64,000 nucleotides of DNA, taken from Burkholderia savannae. Lineage in GTDB: Bacteria; Pseudomonadota; Gammaproteobacteria; Burkholderiales; Burkholderiaceae. A model generated the notes under the pieces. It saw only the letters and a program-made list of their open reading frames with translations. It searched no databases and was not told where the DNA came from. Shown piece after piece: positions 41,529 to 54,203 of the stretch. Both the position numbers and the translations under genes were made by a program. The DNA lies in contig NZ_CP013417.1 of assembly GCF_001524445.2 (NCBI RefSeq), positions 1,426,001 through 1,490,000 on the forward strand, read 5' to 3'. Each line of letters opens with the position of its first letter. Positions within the stretch are counted from its first letter, which is position 1.

Positions 41529-44500
41529 GTGCGTCTGAGCTCGATCAAACTCGCTGGCTTCAAATCTTTCGTCGATCCCACGCACTTCCAGGTCCCAGGT
41601 CAACTGGTCGGCGTGGTGGGCCCGAACGGGTGCGGCAAATCCAACATCATCGACGCCGTGCGCTGGGTGCTCGGCGAATCGCGCGCGTCCGAGCTGCGCG
41701 GCGAATCGATGCAGGACGTGATCTTCAACGGCTCGACCACCCGCAAGCCCGGCAGCCGGGCGAGCGTCGAGTTGATCTTCGACAACTCCGACGGCCGCGC
41801 GGCCGGCCAGTGGGGCCAGTACGGCGAGATCGCCGTGAAGCGCGTGCTCACGCGCGACGGCACGTCGAGCTACTACATCAACAACCTGCCCGCGCGCCGC
41901 CGCGACATTCAGGACATCTTCCTCGGCACGGGCCTGGGGCCGCGCGCGTACGCGATCATCGGCCAGGGGATGATCGCGCGGATCATCGAGGCGAAGCCCG
42001 AGGAACTGCGCGTGTTCCTCGAAGAGGCGGCGGGCGTGTCGAAGTACAAGGAGCGCCGCCGCGAGACCGAGAACCGGCTGCACGACACGCGCGAGAACCT
42101 GACGCGCGTCGAGGACATCATCCGCGAGCTCGGCGCGAATCTCGAGAAGCTCGAGGCGCAGGCGGTCGTCGCGACCAAGTACAAGGAACTCGTCGCCGAC
42201 GGCGAGGAGAAGCAGCGCCTCTTGTGGCTGCTGCGCAAGAACGAGGCGGCGGCCGAGCAGGACAAGCAGCGTCGCGCGATCGGCGAAGCGCAGATCGAGC
42301 TCGACGCGCAGACCGCGAAGCTGCGCGAAGTCGAGGCGCAGCTCGAGACGTTGCGCGTCGCGCACTACTCGGCGAGCGACGCGATGCAGGGCGCGCAGGG
42401 CGCGCTCTACGAGGCGAACGCCGAGGTGAGCCGGCTCGAGGCCGAGATCAAGTTCATCGTCGAATCGCGCAACCGCGTGCAGGCGCAGATCGCGGCGCTC
42501 GTCGCGCAGCAGGAGCAATGGCGCGCGCAGGCCGACAAGGCGCAGGGCGACATCGAGGAAGCGGAAGAGGCGCGCGCGATCGCCGAGGAAAAGGCGGCGC
42601 TCGCCGAGGACGACGCGGCCGCGAAGCACGACGCGCTGCCCGCGCTCGAGGCGCGCTGGCGCGACGCGCAGACGGGCCTGAACGACGAGCGCGGCCGGAT
42701 CGCGCAGACCGAGCAGGCGCTCAAGCTCGAGGCCGCACACCAGCGCAACGCCGATCAGCAGCTGCAGCAGCTGCAGCAGCGCCACGAACGCCTGAAGGCG
42801 GAGGCGGGCGGTCTCGACGCGCCGGACGAGGCGCAGCTCGAGGAACTGCGCATGCAGCTCGCCGAGCACGAGGAGATTCTTGCCGAAGCGCAGGCGCGCT
42901 TGGCCGACGCGCAGGAGACGCTGCCGCGCCTCGACGCGGAGCGCCGAGCGGCGCACGAGCGCGTGCAGGCCGAAAGCGCGCAGATCCATCAGCTCGAAGC
43001 GCGGCTCGCCGCGCTCAAGCAGTTGCAGGAAAACGTGCAGACGGAAGGCAAGATTCAACCTTGGCTCGACAAGCACGAGCTCGGCGCGCTGCCGCGTCTG
43101 TGGAAGAAGCTGCACGTCGAGGCCGGCTGGGAAACCGCGCTCGAGGCGGTGCTGCGCGAGCGGCTCGCGGCGCTCGAGGTGTCGAATCTGGACTGGGTGA
43201 AGGCGTTCGCGACCGACGCGCCGCCCGCGAAGCTCGCGTTCTACGCGCCGCCCGCCGCGGGCGAGCCGCTCGCCGCCGCAGGCGCGTTGCGGCCGCTCCT
43301 GTCGTTCGTGCGGATCGACGACGCGGGCCTGCGCGCGGTGCTCAACGACTGGCTCGGCGCGGTGTTCGTCGCCGACGATCTCACGCAGGCGCTCGCCGCG
43401 CGCGCGCAGTTGCCGCAGGGCGGCGCGTTCGTCGTGAAGGCGGGCCACGTCGTCACGCGCTCGGGCGTGCAGCTGTATGCGGCCGATTCCGAGCAGGCGG
43501 GGATGCTTGCGCGCGCGCAGGAAATCGAGAACCTGGCGCGTCAGGTGCGCGCGCAGGCGCTCCTGTCCGACGAAGCGAAGGCGGCGGCGATCCGTGCGGA
43601 AGCGGCGCACACGCAGGCGTCGCAGGCGCTGACCGAAGTTCGCGCGCAGGCCGAGCGCGCGACGCAGCGCGTGCATGCGCTGCAGATGGACGTGCTGAAG
43701 CTCGCGCAGGCGCACGAGCGCTACACGCAGCGCAGCACGCAGATTCGCGAGGAGCTCGAGGAGATCGGCGCGCAGATCGAAGAGCAGCGCGCGCTGCGCG
43801 CGGAGTCGGAGGCGAACTTCGAGCGCCACGACGCCGAGCTCGCCGAGCTGCAGGCGCGCTTCGAGGACAACCAGCTCGCGTTCGAGTCGCTCGACGAGAC
43901 GCTGACGAACGCACGCCAGGAAGCGCGCGAGCTCGAGCGCGCGGCCACCGACGCGCGCTTCGCCGCGCGCCAGTCGGCTAACCGGATCGACGAGCTCAAG
44001 CGCACGATCCAGGTCGCGCACGACCAGAGCGAGCGCGTCGCCGCATCGCTCGAGGACGCGCGCGCGGAGCTCGAGACGATCAACGAGCAGACCGCGCACA
44101 CCGGCCTGCAGGACGCGCTCGAAGTGCGCGCGGCGAAGGAGCAGGCGCTCGGCGCCGCGCGCGCGGAGCTCGATGACCTGACCGCGAAGCTGCGCGCGGC
44201 CGACGAGACGCGTCTCGCCGCCGAGCGCTCGCTGCAGCCGCTGCGCGAGCGCATCACCGAGCTGCAACTGAAGGAGCAGGCGGCGCGGATGACGGGCGAG
44301 CAGTTCGCCGAGCAGCTCGCGGCGGCCGAGGTCGACGAGGCCGCGCTCAAGGAGAAGCTCGCGCCGGACATGAAGCCGTCGTACCTGCAGGGCGAGGTCA
44401 CGCGGATCAACAACGCGGTCAGCGCGCTCGGCCCCGTCAACATGGCGGCGCTCGAGGAGCTCGCGGCGGCGAGCGAGCGCAAGGTGTTCCTCGACGCGCA

Positions 44501-45041
44501 ATCGGCCGACCTGACGAACGCGATCGAGACGCTCGAGGACGCGATCCGCAAGATCGACCAGGAAACCCGCACGCTGCTGCAGGCGACCTTCGACGAAGTG
44601 AACCGTCATTTCAGCGATCTGTTCCCGCGCCTGTTCGGCGGCGGCCAGGCGAAGCTCATCATGACGGGCGACGAGATCCTCGACGCCGGCGTGCAGGTGA
44701 TGGCGCAGCCGCCCGGCAAGAAGAACGCGACGATTCACCTGCTGTCGGGCGGCGAGAAGGCGCTGACGGCGACCGCGCTCGTGTTCGCGATGTTCCAGTT
44801 GAATCCGGCGCCGTTCTGTCTGCTCGACGAGGTCGACGCGCCGCTCGACGACGCCAATACCGAGCGCTTCGCGAACCTCGTGCGCGCGATGTCGAGCAAG
44901 ACGCAGTTCCTCTTCATCTCGCACAACAAGATCGCGATGGAGATGGCGCAGCAGCTGATCGGCGTGACGATGCAGGAGCAGGGCGTGTCGCGGATCGTCG
45001 CGGTGGACATGGAAACCGCCGCGGGTTTTGCCCAGAATTGA
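41529..45041 (+). CDS. smc: Chromosome segregation ATPase SMC
   Basis: A 1170-residue SMC protein, the usual bacterial size, that organises and segregates the chromosome. Walker A GPNGCGKS is at residues 31-38. The first coiled coil runs from about 170 to 500, the hinge from about 510 to 650 (it includes PPAKLAFYAPP), and the second coil to about 1010. The signature LLSGGEKALTATALVF is near 1071-1086 and Walker B CLLDEVDAPLDDAN near 1096-1109. The start is a GTG at 41529 (VRLSSIKLAGFKSFVDPT); no clear ribosome site is seen. Partners ScpA and ScpB are not in the window. zipA follows 81 bases on. Confidence 0.96.
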   Translation: MRLSSIKLAGFKSFVDPTHFQVPGQLVGVVGPNGCGKSNIIDAVRWVLGESRASELRGESMQDVIFNGSTTRKPGSRASVELIFDNSDGRAAGQWGQYGEIAVKRVLTRDGTSSYYINNLPARRRDIQDIFLGTGLGPRAYAIIGQGMIARIIEAKPEELRVFLEEAAGVSKYKERRRETENRLHDTRENLTRVEDIIRELGANLEKLEAQAVVATKYKELVADGEEKQRLLWLLRKNEAAAEQDKQRRAIGEAQIELDAQTAKLREVEAQLETLRVAHYSASDAMQGAQGALYEANAEVSRLEAEIKFIVESRNRVQAQIAALVAQQEQWRAQADKAQGDIEEAEEARAIAEEKAALAEDDAAAKHDALPALEARWRDAQTGLNDERGRIAQTEQALKLEAAHQRNADQQLQQLQQRHERLKAEAGGLDAPDEAQLEELRMQLAEHEEILAEAQARLADAQETLPRLDAERRAAHERVQAESAQIHQLEARLAALKQLQENVQTEGKIQPWLDKHELGALPRLWKKLHVEAGWETALEAVLRERLAALEVSNLDWVKAFATDAPPAKLAFYAPPAAGEPLAAAGALRPLLSFVRIDDAGLRAVLNDWLGAVFVADDLTQALAARAQLPQGGAFVVKAGHVVTRSGVQLYAADSEQAGMLARAQEIENLARQVRAQALLSDEAKAAAIRAEAAHTQASQALTEVRAQAERATQRVHALQMDVLKLAQAHERYTQRSTQIREELEEIGAQIEEQRALRAESEANFERHDAELAELQARFEDNQLAFESLDETLTNARQEARELERAATDARFAARQSANRIDELKRTIQVAHDQSERVAASLEDARAELETINEQTAHTGLQDALEVRAAKEQALGAARAELDDLTAKLRAADETRLAAERSLQPLRERITELQLKEQAARMTGEQFAEQLAAAEVDEAALKEKLAPDMKPSYLQGEVTRINNAVSALGPVNMAALEELAAASERKVFLDAQSADLTNAIETLEDAIRKIDQETRTLLQATFDEVNRHFSDLFPRLFGGGQAKLIMTGDEILDAGVQVMAQPPGKKNATIHLLSGGEKALTATALVFAMFQLNPAPFCLLDEVDAPLDDANTERFANLVRAMSSKTQFLFISHNKIAMEMAQQLIGVTMQEQGVSRIVAVDMETAAGFAQN

Positions 45042-45053
45042 CGTTTGACGAAT

Positions 45054-45094
45054 GGCTCGCGGGCGCGCGGCGCAAGGGCGCCCGCCCGCGAGCC
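45054..45094. repeat. Strong hairpin between smc and zipA
   Basis: The arms GGCTCGCGGGCG (45054-45065) and CGCCCGCGAGCC (45083-45094) are perfectly complementary over 12 bases with a 17-base loop. No U-run follows. It could set mRNA stability or translation of zipA, whose start is 28 bases further on. Confidence 0.6.
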
Positions 45095-45122
45095 CAATGA
45101 AAAAGAATTGGATGGAGCTTGC

Positions 45123-46382
45123 ATGGACGAGTTGACACTCGGGTTGATCGGCGCGGGCGCCGTCGTGGTGGGCGGCGTCGTGGTCTACAACGCGTGGCAG
45201 GGGGCGAAGGTGCGCCGCAGGATGCCGCGCCCGATGCCGTCCGAGGCGGCCGAGGCTGCCTCGCGGCACGAGCGCGACGACGACGCGCCCTTCATCGAGC
45301 CGGTGCGGCAGCCGGCGCGCCGCGATGCCGCGGCGGGCGCGCAAAGCGACGGCGCGGCGCGCGTCGAGCCGACGTTCGGCGGCGTGGCGCCCGCCGACAC
45401 GCCGGCCGACCTGCAGGCCGAGGCGACCGTCGCGAACGGCGCGGTCGAGCCCGCCGTCGAGACGACGGGCGGCGGCGAGGCCGTCGAGGCCGCGTCGGCG
45501 CTCGCGCACGACGAGCCGGTCGAGCCGGTGCTGCCCGCCGCGACGACGATCTCCGCGGCGCCGCCCGCGGTCGTCGATCGCCGGATCGACTGCATCGTGC
45601 CGATCCGCCTCGCGGGCCCGCTCGCGGGCGACAAGATCCTGCCCGCCGCGCAGCGGCTGCGCCGCGCGGGCAGCAAGCCGGTGCATATCGAAGGCAAGCC
45701 GGAGGGCGGCGACGCGTGGGAACTGCTGCAAAACGGCGTGCGCTACGAAGAGCTGCGCGCGGCCGCGCAGCTCGCGAACCGCAGCGGCCCGCTCAACGAG
45801 CTCGAGTTCTCCGAATTCGTGACGGGCGTTCAGCAGTTCGCGGACGCGATCGACGGCGCGCCCGAATTCCCGGACATGATGGAAACGGTGTCGATGGCGC
45901 GCGAGCTCGACGGCTTCGCCGCGCAGTGCGATGCGCAACTGTCGATCAACGTGATGTCGGACGGCGCGCCGTGGTCGGCGAACTACGTGCAGGCGGTCGC
46001 GTCGCAGGACGGGCTGCTGCTGTCGCGCGACGGCACGCGCTTCGTGAAGCTCGACGCGAAGCAGAACCCCGTCTTCATGCTCCAGTTCGGCGACACGAAC
46101 TTCCTGCGCGACGATCTCACGTACAAGGGCGGCAACCTGATCACGCTCGTGCTCGACGTGCCCGTCGCCGACGAGGACATCCTGCCGTTCCGGCTGATGT
46201 GCGATTACGCGAAGTCGCTCTCCGAGCGGATCGGCGCGCGCGTCGTCGATGACCAGCGCCGGCCGCTGCCCGAATCGACGCTGCTCGCGATCGAGCAGCA
46301 ACTGATGAAGCTGTACGCGCGGCTCGAAGAGGCGGGGATTCCGGCCGGCTCGCCCGTCACGCGGCGGCTGTTCAGCCAGTAA
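45123..46382 (+). CDS. zipA: Cell division protein ZipA
   Basis: A 419-residue membrane protein of the divisome that ties FtsZ to the inner membrane. Residues 4-22 (LTLGLIGAGAVVVGGVVVY) form the N-terminal anchor, followed by a basic segment, then a long acidic/Pro/Ala-rich linker (about 30-150). The C-terminal FtsZ-binding domain covers about 290-400, including the segment MARELDGFAAQCDAQLSIN and the ending LMKLYARLEEAGI. The ATG at 45123 has GGATGGAG upstream. smc precedes it and ligA follows, the usual betaproteobacterial order. Confidence 0.9.
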   Translation: MDELTLGLIGAGAVVVGGVVVYNAWQGAKVRRRMPRPMPSEAAEAASRHERDDDAPFIEPVRQPARRDAAAGAQSDGAARVEPTFGGVAPADTPADLQAEATVANGAVEPAVETTGGGEAVEAASALAHDEPVEPVLPAATTISAAPPAVVDRRIDCIVPIRLAGPLAGDKILPAAQRLRRAGSKPVHIEGKPEGGDAWELLQNGVRYEELRAAAQLANRSGPLNELEFSEFVTGVQQFADAIDGAPEFPDMMETVSMARELDGFAAQCDAQLSINVMSDGAPWSANYVQAVASQDGLLLSRDGTRFVKLDAKQNPVFMLQFGDTNFLRDDLTYKGGNLITLVLDVPVADEDILPFRLMCDYAKSLSERIGARVVDDQRRPLPESTLLAIEQQLMKLYARLEEAGIPAGSPVTRRLFSQ

Positions 46383-46792
46383 GCGTGGCGCGCCGGTTTC
46401 GTTTCGGCGCGGCTCTTGCACGCATCGCGATGCGCTGTTGCTGCTGCTGCTGCTGCGCTCGCGAGCGCGGTTTGCGGGCGTGGCGTCGCGCTGGTTGTGT
46501 TGCGCCATTCGCATCGGCCGCGCGCCATTCGGTCGATTCTTGCGAAGTCTGTTGATTGACGCGCCGCCGCCCGCCCGAGCCGGCTTGTGCAGCGCGATGC
46601 GATAGTGGTGCCGCGGGGCTTTCGATCGCCGCCGCGACGCGGAGGTCGGGGCGGCGGCCCGTCCCGGCATCGTGCGCGGTCGAGCCGATCGAACGGCGTC
46701 CCGCCTGCTTCGCCCGCTCGTCATAAGGCATCGAAGCGTTCTCGTCCGCAACCAAGGGATTGGAACCCCGATCCCCTCGATCCTCTCGATTT

Positions 46793-46900
46793 TCCCCGAT
46801 CCCCCGATCCCCCGATCCCCCGATCCCCCGATTCCCCGATTCCCCGATTCCCCGATTCCCCGATTCCCGATTCCCGATTCCCGATTCCCCGATTCCCGAT
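46793..46900. repeat. Tandem array of 7-8 bp units ((C/T)CCCCGAT)
   Basis: About 14 units in a row: one TTCCCCGAT, four CCCCCGAT, four TCCCCGAT, three TCCCGAT, one TCCCCGAT and one TCCCGAT. Degenerate copies (CCCCGAT, CCCCTCGAT, CCTCTCGAT) precede it from about 46767. The variation in C-run length and in the first base shows repeated slippage. Confidence 0.92.
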
Positions 46901-46947
46901 CCCCGCCTCCTATCGGTCATTCAGCCGATGCCGAAAAGGGCTCGAAC

Positions 46948-46956
46948 TGAGATAAT
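46948..46956 (+). promoter_or_regulatory. Probable extended -10 promoter of ligA
   Basis: TGA followed by GATAAT (46951-46956) forms an extended -10 element. No -35 of quality is seen at 17 bases (ATGCCG). Transcription would start near 46963, 31 bases before the ligA ATG. The octamer array ends about 48 bases upstream. Confidence 0.5.
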
Positions 46957-46969
46957 CGTCGCTTGATGA

Positions 46970-49599
<2,630 letters not shown>

Positions 49600-49670
49600 C
49601 TGACGCGGCGCGCCGCGGCGGCGCGGTTTGCCGCGCTGCGCAAACGCGGCCGGAAGCGAAACAGAAAGCG

Positions 49671-49696
49671 AAAACGCCCGCGGCCGCGGGCGTTTT
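49671..49696. terminator. Bidirectional terminator between def and the pseudouridine synthase
   Basis: A perfect 26-base palindrome: AAAACGCCCGCGG followed at once by its complement. It yields A-tails and U-tails on both strands (CGTTTTCATTT on the plus strand). It serves two convergent genes. Confidence 0.8.
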
Positions 49697-49771
49697 CATT
49701 TGAAGCCTGCCGGCGCGAGCCGGGCGGTCAATGCGCGGCCTGCGGCCTCCGAGCGGGCGGCCGCGCGTCGA

Positions 49772-51472
49772 TCAGAACGCTTCGTCCGGCCCGAGATAGC
49801 GCCATTGCCCTTGAGGCAGCGCGCCCAGCATCACGCGGCCCATCCGCACGCGCTTCAGGCCGATCACCTCGAGGCCGACGAGTTCGCACATCCGGCGAAT
49901 CTGGCGCTTCTTGCCTTCGCGCAGCACGAAGCGCAACTGCTCGCCGTTCTGCCAGCTGACCATCGCGGGCTTGAGCGGCGCGCCGTCGAGCTCGAGGCCA
50001 TGGCGCAGCTTCGCGAGCGACTCGGCGGGGAAGTGATGCTCGATGTCGGTCAGGCGCTCGCCGAATCGCACGCGCACGAGGTATTCCTTGTCGATGTCGG
50101 ATTGCTCGCCGATCAGCTGCTTTGCGATGCGGCCGTTTTGCGTCAGCACCAGAAGGCCCGTCGAATCGATGTCGAGCCGGCCCGCGGGCGCGAGCGCGCG
50201 CAGTTGCTGCGGGGAGAAGCGCAGCGGCGAGCGGTCGCCGCTCCAGTGGTTTTCGCGCGTGACGAGCGTTGCGGCGGGCGCGTAGCCGTCCTCCGCCTGG
50301 CCCGACACATAGCCGACCGGCTTGTGCAGCAGGATCGTCACTTGCGCGGCCTGCGCGGCGCGCGCGTTCGAATCGATTTCGATGCGCTGGTCGGCGCGCA
50401 CCTTCGTGCCGAGCGTGTCGATGCGCTCGCCGTCGACGAGCACCCAGCCTTTCTCGATCCATTCGTCCGCTTCGCGGCGCGAGCAAAGGCCGAGTTCCGA
50501 CATGCGCTTCGACAGGCGCACGAGGCCCGTTTCGTCACCTCGGTCACCTCGGTCGCCGCGTTCGACGTGTGCGGCGCGTTCGCCGGGTTCGGCAATGCGG
50601 CGCTTGATCGGTTGCGCGGCCTTCAGGCGCGAGCCCGTCGTCGCGCGGACGGCAGGGCGGCGATTGTCGGATGCGTTCGCGCGGGGCGCAGCGCGTTCGC
50701 CGGTGCGCGCAGTGCGCTCGGTGCGCTTGGTGCGCTCGGCGCGCTCGGCGCGCTCGGCGCGCGACGGCGTGCGTTTCGCGGATGCGCCGTAGCGATCGTC
50801 GGTGCGCTGCGGCGCGCGTTTGCCGCTCGCCGTGGTTTTGCCCGCGAACGGCGCCGCCGCCGAATCGCGCGCGGTGCGGCCGTGCGGGCGCGGTGCGCGC
50901 TCGTCCGGCCGGCGCGTCGCGGTTCTGGATGCGCCGCTCGACTTGGCGCCTGCCGGGCCGCGTGCGCCGGCGGGTTTCGCGCCTTCGCGCGTCGCGCGGC
51001 CCTGGCCGCGCGCGGCAGGATCGAACGAGCGCGCATCCGGGTTGCGCGCCGCCCGCGCGTCGCGCGTCGCGGCACGATCGGCGGTGCGGCGCTCGGGCTT
51101 CGCATCGGTGCGGCGGTCGCGCGCCCCGGCAGCGGCGCCGGGAGCGCCGGCGCGCTTGGCCGCGCCACGTTCGCCGCCCGGACGGGCGGCATCATGCGCG
51201 GTGCGCGGCTTCGCGACGCGCTTGCCTTCGGACGCCGCCGCAGCGGAGCGCGCGGGCGCGCCCGCGCGCTTTTGCGGGGCGGCCGGCGCGCCGCGCGGCG
51301 CCGACGGCTTCGCCGCGGCCGACTTGGTCGCGGGCTTCGCCGCCGCCGGTTTCGCGCCCTCCGCTTTCGCGTCGGGCCGCGCGACCTTGCGCGCGGTGAG
51401 GCTGCCGGAACGGACGGGGGCGCGGCCGGGCGTCGCCGGTCGCGGATTCTTGACGGTCAATTTTGTGCGCAT
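49772..51472 (-). CDS. RsuA/RluB-family pseudouridine synthase with long basic N-terminal region
   Basis: An rRNA pseudouridine synthase of 566 residues. The S4 RNA-binding domain begins near residue 320 (RLSKRMSELGLCSRREADEWIEKG) and the catalytic domain follows, with the nucleophile Asp in GRLDIDSTGLLVLT (about 452). The last block KRQIRRMCELVGL is typical. Residues 1-310 are an Ala/Arg/Lys/Pro-rich, low-complexity tail, with short repeats (such as ERAERAERT). Ordinary members are 230-300 residues long, so this one is about twice the usual size. The ATG at 51472 is 14 bases after glnD, so they share an mRNA. Which rRNA site it modifies is open. Confidence 0.9.
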   Translation of the reverse strand: MRTKLTVKNPRPATPGRAPVRSGSLTARKVARPDAKAEGAKPAAAKPATKSAAAKPSAPRGAPAAPQKRAGAPARSAAAASEGKRVAKPRTAHDAARPGGERGAAKRAGAPGAAAGARDRRTDAKPERRTADRAATRDARAARNPDARSFDPAARGQGRATREGAKPAGARGPAGAKSSGASRTATRRPDERAPRPHGRTARDSAAAPFAGKTTASGKRAPQRTDDRYGASAKRTPSRAERAERAERTKRTERTARTGERAAPRANASDNRRPAVRATTGSRLKAAQPIKRRIAEPGERAAHVERGDRGDRGDETGLVRLSKRMSELGLCSRREADEWIEKGWVLVDGERIDTLGTKVRADQRIEIDSNARAAQAAQVTILLHKPVGYVSGQAEDGYAPAATLVTRENHWSGDRSPLRFSPQQLRALAPAGRLDIDSTGLLVLTQNGRIAKQLIGEQSDIDKEYLVRVRFGERLTDIEHHFPAESLAKLRHGLELDGAPLKPAMVSWQNGEQLRFVLREGKKRQIRRMCELVGLEVIGLKRVRMGRVMLGALPQGQWRYLGPDEAF

Positions 51473-51486
51473 AAACGCTGAAATAC

Positions 51487-54063
51487 TCACACTGCGATCG
51501 CGCGCAGCAACTCGGTTTCGACTTGGATCTGCAGACGGCTGTCGGACAAGCCGGTGCCGTCGAGCATGAAGACGTCCTCGACGCGTTCGCCGAGCGTATT
51601 GATCCGCGCCGCGTGGACGCCGACCCGGTGCTCGGCCAGCACGCGCGCGATCGAATAAAGAAGGCCCGGCCGGTCGTTGGCCGACACGGACAGAATGTAG
51701 TACTGACCGCGCTCGTCGGCCCGCAGGTCGACGCGCGGCGTGATCGGGAACGTGCGCGACAGCCGCGACAGCCGCCCCTTCGACGGCTCGGGCAGCGGCG
51801 CGGATTCGGCGAGGCGCGCGGCGAGCTGCTGCTCGACGAGATTCGCGATGTCGCGGTACTGCACGTCGCGCTCGGTTTGCGTGACGATGAAGTTGTCGAG
51901 CGCATAGCCGTGGCGCGTCGTGTTCACGCGCGCGTCGAGCACCGACAGCCCGTTGCGGTCGAAGTACGCGCAGATGCCGGCGAACAGGTCCGAGCGGTCC
52001 TTCACGTAGACGAGCACCTGCAGCGCGTCGCCGACGGGCGACGGCCGCGCGCGGACGATCGCCGTGTCGGCCTCGACGTGCCGGTACAGCATGCGGGTCT
52101 GCCACGCGATGTCGGCCGCGTCGTGGCGCAGGAAGTAACCGACGTCGAGCTGATCCCACAGCGCGCGGTGCGCGTCGGGCGGCACGGTCTCGAGACGCAG
52201 CAGCGCGAGCGCCTCTTCCTGCCGCGTCTTCAGCTCCGAATGCGCGTCAGGCTGCGCGCCGCCCAGCACGGCGAGCGCCGCGCGATAGAGATCCTCGAGC
52301 AGCTTGCCTTTCCATGTGTTCCACACTTTCGGGCTCGTGCCGCGGATGTCGGCGACGGTGAGCAGGTAGAGCGCCGTGAGCCGCCGCTCGCTGCCGACGA
52401 GATCCGCGAAGCGCTTGATCACCTCCGGATCGCTCGTGTCCTGCTTTTGCGCGACCTGGCTCATCGTCAGGTGATGCTGGACGAGCCAGACCACGAGCGC
52501 CGCGTCGTCGCCCTCGATGCCGTGCTCGCGGCAGAAGCGCCGCGCGTCGGCCATCCCGAGCGTCGAGTGGTCGCCGCCGCGGCCCTTCGCGATGTCGTGG
52601 AAGAGGGCGGCGACGTACAGCACCCACGGCCGCTCGAAGTTGACGATGAGCTGGCTGCAGAACGGGTATTCGTGCGCGTGCTCGGCGACCGCGAAGCGGC
52701 GGATGTTGCGCAGCACCATCAGGATGTGCTGGTCGACCGTGTACACGTGGTACAGGTCGTGCTGCATCTGGCCGACGATTCGCCGGAAGTTCAGCAGATA
52801 GCGGCCGAGCACGCTCGTCTGGTTCATCAGCCGGAACGCGTGCGTGATGCCCTCCGGCTGTTGCAGGATCTGCATGAACGCGCGCCGGTTGCGCGGATCG
52901 CGCCGCCACGCGTTGTTCATCACGTCGCGCGAGTTGTAGAGCGCGCGCAGCGTGCGCGCGGACAGCCCCTTCACGCCGCGCGTCGCCTCGTACAGCAGGA
53001 ACGCTTCGAGGATCGCGTCCGGGTGGCGCTCGAACACGTCGTCCGCGGCGATCTCGAGCATCCCCTGCTTCTCGACGAAGCGCCCCGGCGACAGCACGCG
53101 GGTGACGCCGCTCGTCGCCGGGAAGAGCTGCGCCTCGATGTTCTGGATCAGGATCGTCGCGAGCTGCGTGACCGCCTTCGCGGCCCAGTAGTAGCGCCGC
53201 ATCAACTGCTCGCTCGCGCGCTTCGCGGGCGTCGGCTCGTAGCCGAAGCTCTCGGCCGCCTGCGTCTGCAGATCGAACACGAGGATGTCCTGCCGCCGCC
53301 CGGCGATCACGTGCAGCCGCGCGCGCAGCGTCTTCAGGAAATTTTCGTTGCGGCGCAGCTCGCGCGCCTCGCGATCGGTGATGAGCCCGCGCGTGTCGAG
53401 TTCGCGCCAGCTGCTGCCGAAGCCCGCCGCGCGCGCGATCCAGAGAATCGTCTGCAGATCGCGCAGGCCGCCCGGGCTTTCCTTCACGTTCGGCTCGAGG
53501 CTGTACGGCGTGTCCTGGAACTTCGCATGGCGCTGGCGCATCTCGAGCACCTTCGCCTGGAAGAACGCGCGCGCGTCGAGCGCCTCGCGGTAGTGCAGCA
53601 TGAAGCGCTCGAAGAGCGCCGTGCTGCCGACGATGCGGCGGGCCTCGAGCAGCGACGTCTGCACGGTGACGTCCTGCGAGGCCTCCTCGATGCATTGGCC
53701 GACCGTGCGCACGCTGCTGCCGATCTCGAGCCCGAGATCCCATGCCATCCCGATGAAGCGCTCGATCCGCTCGTCGAGCTCGCTCGCGTGCGAGTCGGGC
53801 AAGAGGACGAGGATGTCGACGTCCGAATGCGGCGACAGCTCGCCGCGCCCGTAGCCGCCGACCGCGACGAGCGCGAGCGTCGCGGGCAGCCCGCATTCGT
53901 GCCACAGGCGGCGCAGCGCGTCGTCGGTCGCGCGCGACAGCGCGTGCATCAGCGGCGTGACGTTGGCCGCGGTCTTGAAGCGCGCGAGCAGTTCGGCTTT
54001 CGCGGCCTTGAATTCGGCTTTGCGCGACAGCGCGGAGGGCGGCGCGGCGACGGATGCGCTCAT
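51487..54063 (-). CDS. glnD: PII uridylyltransferase/uridylyl-removing enzyme
   Basis: The nitrogen sensor that adds or removes UMP on PII proteins in response to glutamine; 858 residues. The nucleotidyltransferase motif [15 protein letters not shown] is at residues 69-83. The HD phosphohydrolase motif [13 protein letters not shown] is near residue 488. Two ACT domains fill the last 170 residues or so ([20 protein letters not shown] and [13 protein letters not shown]). The ATG at 54063 gives MSASVAA; a TTG three codons earlier is possible. It follows map by 140 bases. map-glnD is also the enterobacterial order. Confidence 0.96.
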   Translation of the reverse strand: MSASVAAPPSALSRKAEFKAAKAELLARFKTAANVTPLMHALSRATDDALRRLWHECGLPATLALVAVGGYGRGELSPHSDVDILVLLPDSHASELDERIERFIGMAWDLGLEIGSSVRTVGQCIEEASQDVTVQTSLLEARRIVGSTALFERFMLHYREALDARAFFQAKVLEMRQRHAKFQDTPYSLEPNVKESPGGLRDLQTILWIARAAGFGSSWRELDTRGLITDREARELRRNENFLKTLRARLHVIAGRRQDILVFDLQTQAAESFGYEPTPAKRASEQLMRRYYWAAKAVTQLATILIQNIEAQLFPATSGVTRVLSPGRFVEKQGMLEIAADDVFERHPDAILEAFLLYEATRGVKGLSARTLRALYNSRDVMNNAWRRDPRNRRAFMQILQQPEGITHAFRLMNQTSVLGRYLLNFRRIVGQMQHDLYHVYTVDQHILMVLRNIRRFAVAEHAHEYPFCSQLIVNFERPWVLYVAALFHDIAKGRGGDHSTLGMADARRFCREHGIEGDDAALVVWLVQHHLTMSQVAQKQDTSDPEVIKRFADLVGSERRLTALYLLTVADIRGTSPKVWNTWKGKLLEDLYRAALAVLGGAQPDAHSELKTRQEEALALLRLETVPPDAHRALWDQLDVGYFLRHDAADIAWQTRMLYRHVEADTAIVRARPSPVGDALQVLVYVKDRSDLFAGICAYFDRNGLSVLDARVNTTRHGYALDNFIVTQTERDVQYRDIANLVEQQLAARLAESAPLPEPSKGRLSRLSRTFPITPRVDLRADERGQYYILSVSANDRPGLLYSIARVLAEHRVGVHAARINTLGERVEDVFMLDGTGLSDSRLQIQVETELLRAIAV

Positions 54064-54203
54064 GGGCGGCAATCGGATTGGGCGGTTGAACGGCCGCGCG
54101 CGACGACGCGAGCGGCTACCTGGCTAAACGGGCAAACAAACGAGCGAAACAAGCGAAACGGGCAAAGCGAACGGCAACGCGGATGAGGCGCGCGGCAACG
54201 CGC

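Noticed and set aside
41148..46751. A 1867-codon open frame on the minus strand opposite smc, zipA and the EamA gene
   Set aside because: High-GC codon bias leaves the antisense frame free of stops. Its sequence is Arg/Leu/Glu/Ala-rich without any domain, while the plus strand encodes clear SMC and ZipA proteins.
46587..46966. Frames encoding Pro/Asp/Ile-rich repeats (PDSPIPRFP type) before ligA
   Set aside because: They are translations of the octamer array. Several frames across the array are equally open and none has a ribosome site or non-repeat homology.
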